Position numbers and translations under genes: made by a program. A stretch of 64,000 nucleotides of DNA, from contig NZ_QKLW01000002.1 in assembly GCF_003208215.1 (NCBI RefSeq), positions 394,576 through 458,575 on the forward strand, given 5' to 3'. Below are positions 19,101-26,613 of the stretch, one piece after another. Source of the DNA: Marinomonas alcarazii. GTDB lineage: Bacteria; Pseudomonadota; Gammaproteobacteria; Pseudomonadales; Marinomonadaceae. The stretch's first letter is position 1. Every line of letters begins with the position of its first letter. The notes beneath the pieces are model-generated. The model was not told where the DNA came from. It searched no databases and worked only from the letters and a program-made list of their open reading frames with translations.

Positions 19101-20887
19101 CTGACTTTCACCTTCAAGGTGTTTGACCCAGTTAAAGTTTGCCCAGCCAAAGACCAAGTATTTGATCCCACCGAGGCCGTGGCTACCGTCCAGTTAGCAC
19201 CATTATCAAGAGAAACATAGACCGTATCGCCAGAGGCTAGATTGGCCGACAGAGTGCCGCTGATCGTCTGTTCAGCCGTATCCGTTATAAAGTCTCCACT
19301 TGTTCCCGTATCATTTGAAAAGGCAGCAGAGGCAATCGTTGTGGTCGGTGCCGTTGAATCAATAGTAATAGAGAGCCCTGACGAAGCCGAACTCACGTTA
19401 TTTGAAGCATCCGTTGCCGTTGCGGTTAACGTGTGGCTTCCTTCAGCCAGTGTTGAACTGGTGATGCTCCAGTTACCCGAACCGTCGGCCGTTGTTGAAC
19501 CAAGCAGAGTGGTTCCATCTGTATCGTAAAGCTTTACTGTAGAATTGGCTGCTGCTGTACCCGTGAAGGTAGGTGTGGTGTTATTGGTAATATTATCCGT
19601 ACTGGATGTACCTGTATCGGATGCCGCAGACAAATCCGGTGTTGATGGTGCATTAGGTGCTGCAGTGGCTGAGAACCCCGTAAGATCAAGACTTACAAAT
19701 TGTAAGTTCTGAGTGCCCCCTGCATAGGAAAACGTTATTGACGCAACATTATCTATGGGGATCAGACTGCCCCCATTAAAAATGGAGGAGATAGTCGTAG
19801 AGCTAGTACTAAGATTATAATCACTGCTTAAAACCAATGAGCTAATTTCGTTACCACTACTATCTTTAAATGTGACAGAAGTGCCTGCTTCAAGAGTAAG
19901 CGTAGCAAACCCTCTAATGGACATATCATTGAAAGTAAAAGTCTTAGCGTTAGTCCCATCTACTTTAAAAATAAAATCTTTAGTATTAGAGTTTACAGGA
20001 TATAACTCCGTACCATCCTGTTCTAACCCGTTAGACACTACAATGCGGTTGTCAGTGACCGTTTTGAATCCAGCTCCGCCACTATCGCTTAGGCCTAAAC
20101 CTGCATAATTTATGGTTTCTAAGATGGAGCCAAACTTTTCTAATGCTGCTGAATCGAATATTGATACATCTGAAATATTTCCATATTTTTTCTCTAATAC
20201 CCAGTCACCACCTTTATCCGCAGAGCCAGTAATATCATCTGACGCCGCCACATCCGCTTGTGTCGCTTGAGCTAATGCCGTAATGAAACCTTGCCCTTCG
20301 CCGCTGGCGACGTCACAGCCGTAAAGCAGCAAATCACCATCTTCATTGAGCGCCGCGCCCAGTTGGGCTAAATCCGCAGAACGAGAACTAATAGCGGCGC
20401 TATCTAAACTCAAAGCCCCCAGATTGACACTGGCTTCAGAACCATGGCTAATAAGATGGATGGCATCATAATCGCTGTGTGTTTTGGCCCACTCCGCCAT
20501 CTGCGATAAACCATCTTGAGTCGAGTCAAGCAGAACAATTTCTACCCCGGCTTTTGTCCCATCCATTAAGCTTTGATAATCGGCCACATTGCTCTCAATA
20601 AAGACAACTTCTTTTCGCCCATTATTTTGCGCAGGATCTACTGCTCGTACTTCTGTCGGAGCAACAATTATGGATTTACTGGTATCTTGATGGCTATCTG
20701 TTTGAGACGCATCATGATGAAGCTGAGCATCACTAATCACATCCACCGCGGTAGCGACTGCCGCACCATCTAACAAGAGTCGAGGCTCCAAAGCAGTGAT
20801 CAGCGGCTTACGCGCCTGCGTTTTATTACCAGCCGAATATTTACCTGACATTTTTTTGCCTTGTGTATTGGAATCTTGCTTTTTCAT
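13118..20887 (-). CDS. Giant LEPR-leader surface adhesin (about 2589 aa) with DUF4347, Ig-like, beta-strand, VCBS and cadherin-like repeats
   Basis: ATG at 20887 has a GAGG ribosome site 8 nt upstream. A GTG at 20896 would add three residues. The N-terminus is basic and polar with no Sec signal and carries LEPRLLLDGAA (about residues 33-43), the LEPR-XLL leader. A DUF4347 domain (about 95-240) has HLISHG near 145 and LLYGCD near 190. Next come two copies of an Ig-like pair (about 410-613 and 775-977), autotransporter-type beta-strand repeats (about 1150-1815, with GAGTL..SG.N.Y.G), a VCBS repeat (about 1820-1965), four near-identical cadherin-like repeats (about 1950-2345), a Pro-rich linker and a dystroglycan-type domain. 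No RTX nonapeptides were seen. It is probably exported and displayed for adhesion or biofilm formation through the surrounding TolC/HlyD/M50 proteins. Confidence 0.93.
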   Translation of the reverse strand: MKKQDSNTQGKKMSGKYSAGNKTQARKPLITALEPRLLLDGAAVATAVDVISDAQLHHDASQTDSHQDTSKSIIVAPTEVRAVDPAQNNGRKEVVFIESNVADYQSLMDGTKAGVEIVLLDSTQDGLSQMAEWAKTHSDYDAIHLISHGSEASVNLGALSLDSAAISSRSADLAQLGAALNEDGDLLLYGCDVASGEGQGFITALAQATQADVAASDDITGSADKGGDWVLEKKYGNISDVSIFDSAALEKFGSILETINYAGLGLSDSGGAGFKTVTDNRIVVSNGLEQDGTELYPVNSNTKDFIFKVDGTNAKTFTFNDMSIRGFATLTLEAGTSVTFKDSSGNEISSLVLSSDYNLSTSSTTISSIFNGGSLIPIDNVASITFSYAGGTQNLQFVSLDLTGFSATAAPNAPSTPDLSAASDTGTSSTDNITNNTTPTFTGTAAANSTVKLYDTDGTTLLGSTTADGSGNWSITSSTLAEGSHTLTATATDASNNVSSASSGLSITIDSTAPTTTIASAAFSNDTGTSGDFITDTAEQTISGTLSANLASGDTVYVSLDNGANWTVATASVGSNTWSLAGQTLTGSNTLKVKVSDTAGNDGTVYSQAYVLDMPVNVAFGFESGVSGIGNKTVTQNKDGETLTVTAKDHSIIDTSNSSGQDIDGTVTLSTGYNVGYESQLTFTVTGKVFDFGSIKIANFGSKSITLVFTASNGTVFQQSIANNGNGTLFDLSSNSGFQGISSVTITTLASDGGMAVDFDSVVLSNIASASDNTPPNAPSTPDLSSASDTGTSSTDNVTSKTTPTVTGTAEANSTVKLYDTDGTTLLGSTTANGSGNWSITSSTLSEGSHTLTATATDASNNVSSASSGLTITIDTTAPTTTIASAALSADTGTSGDFITNTAQQTISGTLSANLAPGESVYVSLDNGANWTVATASVGSNTWSLAGQTLTASNTLKVKVSDTAGNDGTVYSQAYVLDTTAPTVTSITRQTPSSAFTDADSLVYQVTFAEAVTNLDTTDFSVAGTTATVTNITQVGTSNTYNVTVSGGDLADLNGTVSLAFASSQNIQDAAGNVITNTTPTGSNDVKYDVINSLTVTSGSNADDDATFSDYATDLADGGGLSLAEALHYASANQTIAFELISGSTVDMNGQTIDVASGVTFDADTMSALTISNGTLSLQGDTTFNNGSSDSLTVSSVLEGSGSLIKSGAGTLNLSGSNTYTGDTRVSAGILVASNSSALGTTNGGTSLSESATLQLEGGITLAEEITINRADGIVSTSGENTISGNVIIADASGNPDIMAAAGSTLSISGVISGTDSFNLFFGDSSHTGTVILSGNNTFSNYINVDGGTLVLAHNNALGLSANGVSGVADGATLALQGGISIAETEIRVSGSGVDGAGALRSISGNNTFSGQLRLSSDASIGVSADYLTLSGVITDSTSTRNLTKVGAGTLVMSATNSYDGSTTVSEGTLVASGGSAISDTSAVTVASGATLELDVDASETVGSIAGAGNIIANGGTLTVGGDNTSTTFSGVLSEGSQGLSLSKIGTGTLTLSGDNTYSGNTTVSGGTLSVATDSNLGSGALTLNSGTLSVTGNGATIDNAITLVNSGALNLDAGIAATFSGAVSGSGALLKTGAGTATLSGKNSYTGATTLNGGTLSLTGSLNGTSQVTVNSGATLAGTGSVFTANSGNTLTIADGGFLAPGVAGVSNGAGAFIVNGNLILNGTLKADLVSTTAGSGYDQVAVNGDVTLGANSAFDIAYSVTSSGNTFVLLNNQGSNPISGTLNGVAEGESLTSNSRGFLTSYQGGNGNDLTLKDNATPVITPVDVTGSVTEGGTLTDSGSVTFSDSDTSNRPSASKADKLISAKAQDGTTALTLTTEQINAVKAGFSISSPSSNTNTGVVNWSFNIAESSIDFLKQGETITAVFTIIVKDDFNSQATQDVTVTITGANDAPVITSGATGSVDENAATSTVIYRATATDAESDSLTYSLSGADAALLNINATTGEVTLKESADYETKSSYSFNVIATDDGAGNLTDTQAVTVSVADVNEAPVIISGNTGSVNENAATSTVIYTATATDADNDSLTYSLSGTDAALLNINATTGVVTLKESADYETKSSYSFNVIVTDNGTGNLTDAQGVIVSVADVNDAPVITSGSTGNVIENATTSTVIYTATATDADNDSLAYSLSGTDAALLNINASTGAVTLKNSADYETKSSYSFNVIVTDNGTGSLTDTQAVTVSVTDVNEAPVITSGSTGSVNENAATSTVIYTATATDVDNGSLTYSLSGTDAALLNINATTGEVTLKASANYQAKSSYSFTVTATDNGADTFNSGNLSVSKAIVVNVNEPVRPVVTPDVPVFVPAPPPPTAPVVSAPVPTDLPATASAPLPSGVISSESGATGFAGNTAVGSDVIGANQSSATIASASVAVNVGADGQVQVSQESRAAANITGLSIARLTAQPDGVSISLADSGVASSYSATLSDGTSLPDWVQVNPVTGEVSMTPPPGQGKITLRINAVDENGNTRVLDVELDLDQLPVSNQDQTPSESTSSSEVDNGVTFMPLDEQLDRAAGQVDDYGRDLMKLLVS
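13870..15040 (-). repeat. Four tandem approximately 300-bp units encoding cadherin-like repeats
   Basis: Units near 13870-14150, 14150-14455, 14455-14755 and 14755-15040 share long identical stretches. Each encodes one domain with SLTYSLSGTDAALLNINA, TLKESADYETKSSYSFNV and ADVNEAPVITSGSTGSV. The similarity at the DNA level suggests recent duplication or gene conversion and possible copy-number change. Confidence 0.88.
17956..18562 (-). repeat. Direct repeat copy A (about 606 bp) inside the adhesin gene
   Basis: This segment matches 19051-19657 nearly base for base at a constant 1095-bp offset and with no evident indel. It encodes an Ig-like domain pair (APSTPDLSSASDTGTSSTDN through SQAYVLD). 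Differences are scattered single bases, many of them silent. Confidence 0.88.
19051..19657 (-). repeat. Direct repeat copy B (about 606 bp) inside the adhesin gene
   Basis: This is the partner of 17956-18562. The intervening 488 bp (18563-19050) is unique and encodes a different beta domain. The arrangement looks like a duplication of a two-domain cassette followed by divergence. Confidence 0.88.
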
Positions 20888-20914
20888 ACTCGCCACCTCG
20901 ATGGGTCATTCTTA

Positions 20915-20937
20915 ATAAGTAGACACTGTCTGCTTAT
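20915..20937 (-). other. Hairpin in the leader of the adhesin gene
   Basis: ATAAGTAGACA and TGTCTGCTTAT are near-perfect inverted arms (one G-U pair) in the 114-nt gap between the periplasmic adaptor and the adhesin start. It could limit read-through or stabilise the long mRNA. Confidence 0.4.
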
Positions 20938-21001
20938 GTTAAATATGCTCAAACTCTTACTTTCTACTGTGCGTCTCTACGCATTTTTAAACACATTAGG
21001 G

Positions 21002-21733
21002 TCACTGAAACTCCGCCACCACACTCATACCAGACAGTACTTTAGCGGGTACATTTTTAATGCTGGCACGAATTTGGATAGTCTGACTGGTCGGGTCCAC
21101 ACTGGGCCCAATATGGCTTACTACGGCTTGTAAACGCTGTTGAGTCTCTTCCACTTGCAAGCTAATCGCCTTATTTAGTGTTAGCCAAGTCATCCATTGA
21201 GCAGGCACAATAATGTCAGCCTCCAAGCGCTCATGCCCAACGATTTTCAGTAAAGCTTGCTGTTGCTGCACCACTTCAAAAGGCTGAACATCCAATTGCT
21301 CTATACTGCCTGCAAAAGGGGCTTTGATATCACAGCGCTCCACATTCAACTGCGCCATCGTTCGCTCAGCTTGCACTTTTTGTAAATCGGCTTCAGCAAT
21401 GACTACATCAAGTGTGCCGATGGAATTTAAACGATTAAGCTGCTGCACGTTGTCTAGCTTTGCCCGCGCCGTCTTCGTCTCGGCTTCGACTTTTTCCAGC
21501 TGTGCGTTAAACAAACGACAATCAAGCTGCACAAGCAGATCGCCCTTATTAAAGGACTCCCCCATTTTTTTAGGCACTGCAATCACTTTCGCCGCCAGCT
21601 CACTAGACAAACTGGCTTTATCGCTCGCAACCAGTATGCCGCGAGCGCGTTCCTCGGCCGACGCCTCAATAGAGGTCATCATAAAAGAGCCGACGATAAG
21701 CATCAGGCCCATTGTTTTGCTTATCAATCGCAT
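21002..21733 (-). CDS. Periplasmic adaptor (HlyD/RND membrane-fusion type)
   Basis: The 243-aa protein has a Sec signal peptide (about residues 1-26, ending EASA). A lipoyl half follows (SSELAAKVIAVPKKMGESFNKGDLLVQLD), then a short coiled coil (about 75-130), the second lipoyl half (CDIKAPFAGSIEQLDVQPFEVV) and a beta-barrel domain. It is short for an RND adaptor and lacks most of the membrane-proximal domain. Its ATG shares a base with the stop of the TolC-type gene (TGATG), so the two are coupled. No inner-membrane pump gene follows. The next genes are the adhesin and two further HlyD-type proteins, so it probably bridges those to the outer-membrane channel. Confidence 0.88.
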   Translation of the reverse strand: MRLISKTMGLMLIVGSFMMTSIEASAEERARGILVASDKASLSSELAAKVIAVPKKMGESFNKGDLLVQLDCRLFNAQLEKVEAETKTARAKLDNVQQLNRLNSIGTLDVVIAEADLQKVQAERTMAQLNVERCDIKAPFAGSIEQLDVQPFEVVQQQQALLKIVGHERLEADIIVPAQWMTWLTLNKAISLQVEETQQRLQAVVSHIGPSVDPTSQTIQIRASIKNVPAKVLSGMSVVAEFQ

Positions 21734-23313
21734 CAGTCTTTTAACGCCGTATTTTGTTGAGCAACTACTGCTGCCTGCATCGCTTCTTGGCTCACAACGC
21801 TGACTTCACCCTGCTGCCATTTCGTTTGAAGCTGACCAAAAGCCTCAGATAATTGCTCTAGGTTCATGCCGCCAAAGCCTTCAGGCAAAGGATCTAAGCC
21901 CATAGACACCAGCACCTTCCCAAAGTTGTTTTGCAATTCTGCATAAGCGACATCGCGACGTAACTCGGCTAACAAGGCATTGAGATTTTCTCGGATCACC
22001 GTAAGGTCACCAATACTTTGCGCTTTTCGATTAGAATCGATTTGCGTTTTGATCCGTTGCGCTACATCCAAATATTGAGTGGCTAACTGATAACTGTCGC
22101 CCGCTTCTTTAAATTGAATATCCGCAATATGCACTTGTGAAATGACCGCCATCGACACAGCAAGAGCTTGCTGTTGACTCGCAGCCACTTTTAATTTGTT
22201 TAGCTGCTCTATTTTGCCGTAGCGGAATACATTCATTAAATTCCAGTTGACCCCAACACCAGCGGATGTCCAGTTATTATTACGAAGGTAATCTGAATCG
22301 TTGTAGTTAACGCTGGCATTTAAATTCAAACTTGGGAACAAAGAAAGGAAGGCTGAGCGCACCTCTTCCTGAGTAATACGCTCCTGATATTGCGCTTCAC
22401 GAAGTTCTGGACGGCGAACTAATGCCGTACGCTCCATATCATCAATGGCAATATTCAAACGCGGTGTAATAAAATCAGGGTTATTTACATCAGCAAGCTC
22501 AAAATCCGCTGCGGGGTTCAACCCCATTAAGGTGGCCAACTCGGCTTTGGCTGGCATTAGGTCTTTGCGAATATCTTGTAATGTTCGCAGGGTTTCTAAC
22601 AGGGAACGCTGATAAGACAAGGCTTCCATAGGCGATTGCGCACGAAGTCTTTCTAATCGAGTTGAGTCGGCTAAAGCGGTACGCGCTTGTATGATAAGCG
22701 GATTAATTTTAGACAAAAGGCGTTCAGCAGATACCGCGCGGTAATAGGCACTGCGAGCTTGCTCCATTATAGTATGAACGACTTTTCGTTCACGCTCTTT
22801 GGAAATTAAAAAGCGGTCTGCCTGCTGCTTAGAACGATAATAAGACAAGCCAAAATCTAAAATATCCCACGTTGCACCAATACTCGCATTGACTGTGCTT
22901 TTATCAGACGAAACGGAATAACTCGGGTTACTGCCAAGTGAAGCAGGCTCATCGCCAGAAAACGACACGGAAGCCGAAGCGGCATAATTGTTACGTCGGT
23001 TATACCCTGCTTGAACAGCCAAATCCGGTAACATGTCGAACTGATCGACTGCCAACTGACCTTGAGAAACAACCGCTTCAAACGCCTTTAACCGAGCATC
23101 GCGGTTGAATTTAATGGTCCGCGCAAATGCCTCGCTCAGACCAATAGGGCCATTGATAGGAGCTACATCTTGCGTTAATAAGTCCGCATTTTCCGCTGCA
23201 TTCGCCATCACTTCTTGATTAGAAAATTGCTTTGGCACTACCGAGCACCCAGCAACAGCTAAAGATACAAAAACAGCCAATGCGGAACGACCCAACATTA
23301 GTCGAGAAGACAT
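21733..23313 (-). CDS. TolC-family outer-membrane efflux lipoprotein
   Basis: The 526-aa protein starts with a lipoprotein signal whose lipobox is AVAGC (about residues 19-23), so it should be anchored in the outer membrane by an acylated cysteine. The rest has the two internal OEP repeats of TolC-type channels, with long helical segments (REAQYQERITQEEVRSAFLS, the AYAELQNNFGKVLVSMGLDP region near the end). It heads the minus-strand locus, coupled to a periplasmic adaptor and followed by the giant adhesin and its HlyD/M50 partners. It is the likely exit channel for the adhesin or a processed part of it. About 290 nt upstream separate it from the tail-collar gene and probably hold the operon promoter. 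Confidence 0.9.
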   Translation of the reverse strand: MSSRLMLGRSALAVFVSLAVAGCSVVPKQFSNQEVMANAAENADLLTQDVAPINGPIGLSEAFARTIKFNRDARLKAFEAVVSQGQLAVDQFDMLPDLAVQAGYNRRNNYAASASVSFSGDEPASLGSNPSYSVSSDKSTVNASIGATWDILDFGLSYYRSKQQADRFLISKERERKVVHTIMEQARSAYYRAVSAERLLSKINPLIIQARTALADSTRLERLRAQSPMEALSYQRSLLETLRTLQDIRKDLMPAKAELATLMGLNPAADFELADVNNPDFITPRLNIAIDDMERTALVRRPELREAQYQERITQEEVRSAFLSLFPSLNLNASVNYNDSDYLRNNNWTSAGVGVNWNLMNVFRYGKIEQLNKLKVAASQQQALAVSMAVISQVHIADIQFKEAGDSYQLATQYLDVAQRIKTQIDSNRKAQSIGDLTVIRENLNALLAELRRDVAYAELQNNFGKVLVSMGLDPLPEGFGGMNLEQLSEAFGQLQTKWQQGEVSVVSQEAMQAAVVAQQNTALKD

Positions 23314-23607
23314 AAAAACTCCTTAGAAGAGAATAAAATCAGAGATTGAAAAGTACATTCACGGGGAGGAAGAACATTTAGAGTGAACATAAAATTTTAA
23401 CATCCATATTAAAATCAAATAACAATTTGACGGACCTTTTAAAGCGCAACTATAAAATATTCTTTGCACATATCAAACAAAAAAATCTCTTTTTTATGCA
23501 TATTTTTACCCTACCAAAAATTGTTACTCATCAGAAAAAATGATAGAAAGAAATGTGAACTGGGATGATCACCTGAATACGCTCCGGTGGAACATCCCTT
23601 TTTATTC

Positions 23608-24399
23608 TCACCCTCTTGGCGGGTAGATCCCATCAACTACAATACAATAATGCATTGCCAGTCTAGGACCCTCGACAGGCATAGGTGCACTGTCTCCAGT
23701 ACTTTTTATGACAACCGCATTGATTCCGCCACTTCCCGTGACCGGAAGTTTTACAAGTCCCGTCGCAGCCCCTGTTACTGCGCCCTCTGATCCTATGGTC
23801 AGATCCGCTACCGTTCCAGGCTCACTGTATGCTTTCGCTAAAGGCGACCCAGTAGGACCGAGCACGGCATGATCTTCTGGTGTATTTGATGCATTAACGG
23901 CAACAGACGTCGCTATTTTCGCTGATGCGGTAACAGGTAAGCTGACAACACCAGAAGCATAAACCTCACTCTGTCCACCACTTGGTCCAACTACCGCGGT
24001 ATGGCTATGTTCCGCTAATTGAGACGCACTTTGCACGATACTTTGATAACCATAATACATTCCCCACGGACGATTGGCGCCACCTGGAGGAGTACCATAA
24101 TGAACTGGTGCCCTTCCTCGTAAATCAGGCAGTGCGAAAGTCGTACGACAATCCCCCCCATACTGGCAGCTAAGCAATGAGAATAAGGTGGTATTTCTTG
24201 CAATATCCATAAGCGCCCCATTGGCTTCCACTGTCCTTTCAGGGCAAAAATTTGCAGCAGTAAGGCACACCTCACCTATATACGATTCCGGCCCACAAGC
24301 CTCAGCTTCTGGTGACCAGGTAAGGGAAAAACCAGTCAGCAAAAAAGCGACAGTCCCAGTAGAAAATAATGATAACTGAGTTTTATTCTTCATATTCAA
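23608..24399 (-). CDS. Secreted phage tail-collar-domain protein
   Basis: The 263-aa protein has a Sec signal peptide (about residues 1-33, TWSPEAEA). A phage tail collar domain follows (YIGEVCLTAANFCPERTVEANG through TFALPDLRGRAPVHYG), as in bacterial microcystin-dependent-protein-like proteins. It contains extra cysteines that could form disulfides. The second half is low-complexity Gly/Ala/Val/Ser-rich sequence with two similar blocks (SGVVSLPVTASAKI and TGLVKLPVTGSGGI), then a closing PMPVEGPRLAMHYCIVVDG, the usual end of collar proteins. It lies upstream of, and on the same strand as, the TolC/adhesin locus, but with a 294-nt gap. A surface role is plausible. The exact function is unknown. 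Confidence 0.82.
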   Translation of the reverse strand: MNMKNKTQLSLFSTGTVAFLLTGFSLTWSPEAEACGPESYIGEVCLTAANFCPERTVEANGALMDIARNTTLFSLLSCQYGGDCRTTFALPDLRGRAPVHYGTPPGGANRPWGMYYGYQSIVQSASQLAEHSHTAVVGPSGGQSEVYASGVVSLPVTASAKIATSVAVNASNTPEDHAVLGPTGSPLAKAYSEPGTVADLTIGSEGAVTGAATGLVKLPVTGSGGINAVVIKSTGDSAPMPVEGPRLAMHYCIVVDGIYPPRG

Positions 24400-24645
24400 T
24401 CCTTAGAATTATTAACCATTCAATCAAGCCAGCTATAAGCATTAACCAGCCTTTGCAAGTTTAGTACATAAAATATTTGAGGGAGCAAATAAAAGTAGCC
24501 TTTCCCATAAAGTAAAAATGCAATAATTTTTCCTCGATTAATGTTGAAATAGTCAATTTTTCGTCACTATAAAAAGTTATAATAGATCTTCTAAAAAAGA
24601 GCGTTAGCACTGGACTCGCTCTCAAACCATTTAGCTAGGAAAACT

Positions 24646-25872
24646 ATGGAAAACGCACACAACAACACATCCTCTGCGGGCATGGGGTCAAAAGAATTCA
24701 CCCTTCTTGTCGCCACTTTAATGTCGATCACCGCCATTTCTATTGATGCTCTTTTGCCTGCTCTTGGTATTATTGGCAACGAACTGGGTGCGGTAACGGA
24801 AAACCAGCCTCAACTGCTTATTAGCATGCTGTTCCTAGGTTTGGCTTTGGGTCAGCTGATTTGCGGACCACTTTCTGATTCGTCAGGCCGACGCCCCATT
24901 TTGTTTGGTGGTTTCGCTATGTATTTGGTTGGTACGGTCGTGTGCTATCAAGCTGATAGCTTAGAAGTGTTGATGTTAGGCCGATTCATACAAGGTTTAG
25001 GCGTTGCTGGCCCCTATATTTCAGCCATTTCATTAGTGCGCGATTTGTACCATGGCGACAAAATGGCGCGCATCATGTCTTTGGTGATGATGATCTTCGT
25101 ATTGGTACCTGCCATTGCACCTACATTGGGGCAAGCTATTTTATTGGTGTCCGATTGGCGCGGCATTTTTGAAATGTATCTAGTCTATGCAGCCATCCTG
25201 ATCGTCTGGATCGGCCTGCGTCTTAAAGAGACATTACCCAAAGCACATCGCATTCCATTTTCTAAAAAAGGCTTTGTAGAAGGCTTTAAAGAAGTCATCA
25301 CCAACAAAGCGACTGCCAGTTACACTGTTTGCATGGGACTCATGTTTGGTAGCTTCATGGGCTATTTGAATTCGTCTCAGCAGATTTTCCAAGTGCAATT
25401 CAAAACGGGTGAATTATTCGCTCTTTATTTTGGCTTACTGGCTCTCGTACTGGGTTTTTCTTCTTTGGTAAACTCTCGGATTGTTGAAAAGTTTGGTGCC
25501 AAATACATTGCATTTAGAGCAACATGCTTAGTTGTTGTGGCTTCTATGCTTTTCTTTGCACTACACAGCTTTGTCAGTATTTCACTGTGGATGTTCCTGA
25601 TCTATGCAGCAGTTCTGTTCTTCTGCTTTGGCCTGTTATTCGGCAACTTGAACTCCCTTGCCATGGAACCTATGGGGCATGTAGCAGGCATTGCTTCCGC
25701 CGTTATAGGCTCAGTATCTTCAATCATGGCAATGGGCATTGGTACCATCATTGGTCAAATGTACAACAACACTCTAATGCCAATTTCAGGCGGCTTTTCG
25801 ATTCTTGGATTGCTTGCCGTTTTCCTCTTATTCAGAGTTGAAGATGGTCATGCGCAAGTAACAGAAGCTTAA
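24646..25872 (+). CDS. MFS drug exporter, Bcr/CflA type
   Basis: The 408-aa protein has 12 predicted membrane helices. It contains the DHA1-family motif A between helices 2 and 3 (GPLSDSSGRRPILFGG) and motif C (RFIQGLGVAGPYIS-type) near helix 4-5, as in Bcr/CflA proton-coupled exporters. An AGGA ribosome site precedes the ATG. It ends at a strong shared terminator and is convergent with a TetR-type regulator that could control it. The substrate is not predictable from the sequence. Confidence 0.9.
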   Translation: MENAHNNTSSAGMGSKEFTLLVATLMSITAISIDALLPALGIIGNELGAVTENQPQLLISMLFLGLALGQLICGPLSDSSGRRPILFGGFAMYLVGTVVCYQADSLEVLMLGRFIQGLGVAGPYISAISLVRDLYHGDKMARIMSLVMMIFVLVPAIAPTLGQAILLVSDWRGIFEMYLVYAAILIVWIGLRLKETLPKAHRIPFSKKGFVEGFKEVITNKATASYTVCMGLMFGSFMGYLNSSQQIFQVQFKTGELFALYFGLLALVLGFSSLVNSRIVEKFGAKYIAFRATCLVVVASMLFFALHSFVSISLWMFLIYAAVLFFCFGLLFGNLNSLAMEPMGHVAGIASAVIGSVSSIMAMGIGTIIGQMYNNTLMPISGGFSILGLLAVFLLFRVEDGHAQVTEA

Positions 25873-25876
25873 ACAT

Positions 25877-25911
25877 AAAAAGGTCAGATAAATTTGTTAT
25901 CTGACCTTTTT
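25877..25911. terminator. Bidirectional intrinsic terminator between the MFS and tetR genes
   Basis: A perfect 15-bp inverted repeat (AAAAAGGTCAGATAA and its complement) encloses a 5-nt ATTTG loop. The A-run on one side and T-run on the other give U-runs in both directions, so it can end both convergent transcripts. Confidence 0.95.
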
Positions 25912-25929
25912 TAAAACTGATGACAGCTG

Positions 25930-26490
25930 TTACAACACAAGTAGCGGATCAAGTTGGCGTTTTAATTCCGTTGCACTCATTGAAGCTCGATTCATCAAAA
26001 CAGGTGTTAATATCGCTTCTTTCGTAACAGCCTTTAGTATAAATAATGTATTTGGTGACATCGAAAAATGCCCCAACCAAGCCAACAAAGCCGAGTCCAA
26101 TACGCCTTCAAATTCATCAAACATCAAAAGAGTCGAAGCCATCATCTTGTGCTGTTCGCCCAATAAAATACGGTAAACTCTTACACGCTCAGGCAAACCC
26201 AGCCACGTCTCCCACAGCTTCACCCAACCAGTAAAGAAGTCTTGTTTAGCATGGGTATTAAGCCCATCCAATACCGCCTGCATTTCATACTGAGATTCCT
26301 CAATCAGTTCAGCAAATACAGCTTCCCATAACACTAACTTAGTGGGAAAGTTGCTGTACACAGTCGGCTTTGACACGCCTGCTGTCGCCACAACTTGATC
26401 AATACTGGTGCTTTGATACCCCTGCTGAGTAAATAATCCGCGTGCAGATTTTACAATATGCGCTTTCTTACTGGGTCTTCCTCTTGCCAT
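25930..26490 (-). CDS. TetR/AcrR-family regulator
   Basis: The 186-aa protein has an N-terminal TetR helix-turn-helix (AHIVKSARGLFTQQGYQSTS, then VVATAGVSKPTVYSNFPTK) and a helical ligand/dimer domain that is not specific enough to name. It is convergent with the Bcr-type exporter, sharing its terminator, and may or may not regulate it. No operator was recognised in the upstream gap (26491-26613). Confidence 0.9.
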   Translation of the reverse strand: MARGRPSKKAHIVKSARGLFTQQGYQSTSIDQVVATAGVSKPTVYSNFPTKLVLWEAVFAELIEESQYEMQAVLDGLNTHAKQDFFTGWVKLWETWLGLPERVRVYRILLGEQHKMMASTLLMFDEFEGVLDSALLAWLGHFSMSPNTLFILKAVTKEAILTPVLMNRASMSATELKRQLDPLLVL

Positions 26491-26613
26491 TACAGCCTCT
26501 TAACAAGTGTTATTTCATCTAACGGAATTCTAACCCATTGATGTGTCGGTACTTTCTATTTCTAAAAAAGCAACATAAGCGGATAATAACAAATTATAGA
26601 AATGAAAGGGACG

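Noticed and set aside
13253..20773. Many open frames on the plus strand opposite the giant adhesin
   Set aside because: They follow the codon pattern of the repetitive Ser/Thr/Val-rich coding strand, lack ribosome sites and encode low-complexity sequence. They are shadows of the adhesin.
13118..20887. RTX toxin / classic type I substrate
   Set aside because: No GGxGxDxLx nonapeptide repeats were seen, and no ABC transporter gene is adjacent.
23608..24399. Prophage remnant inferred from the tail-collar domain
   Set aside because: The protein has a Sec signal and no phage genes, integrase or attachment sites lie around it.
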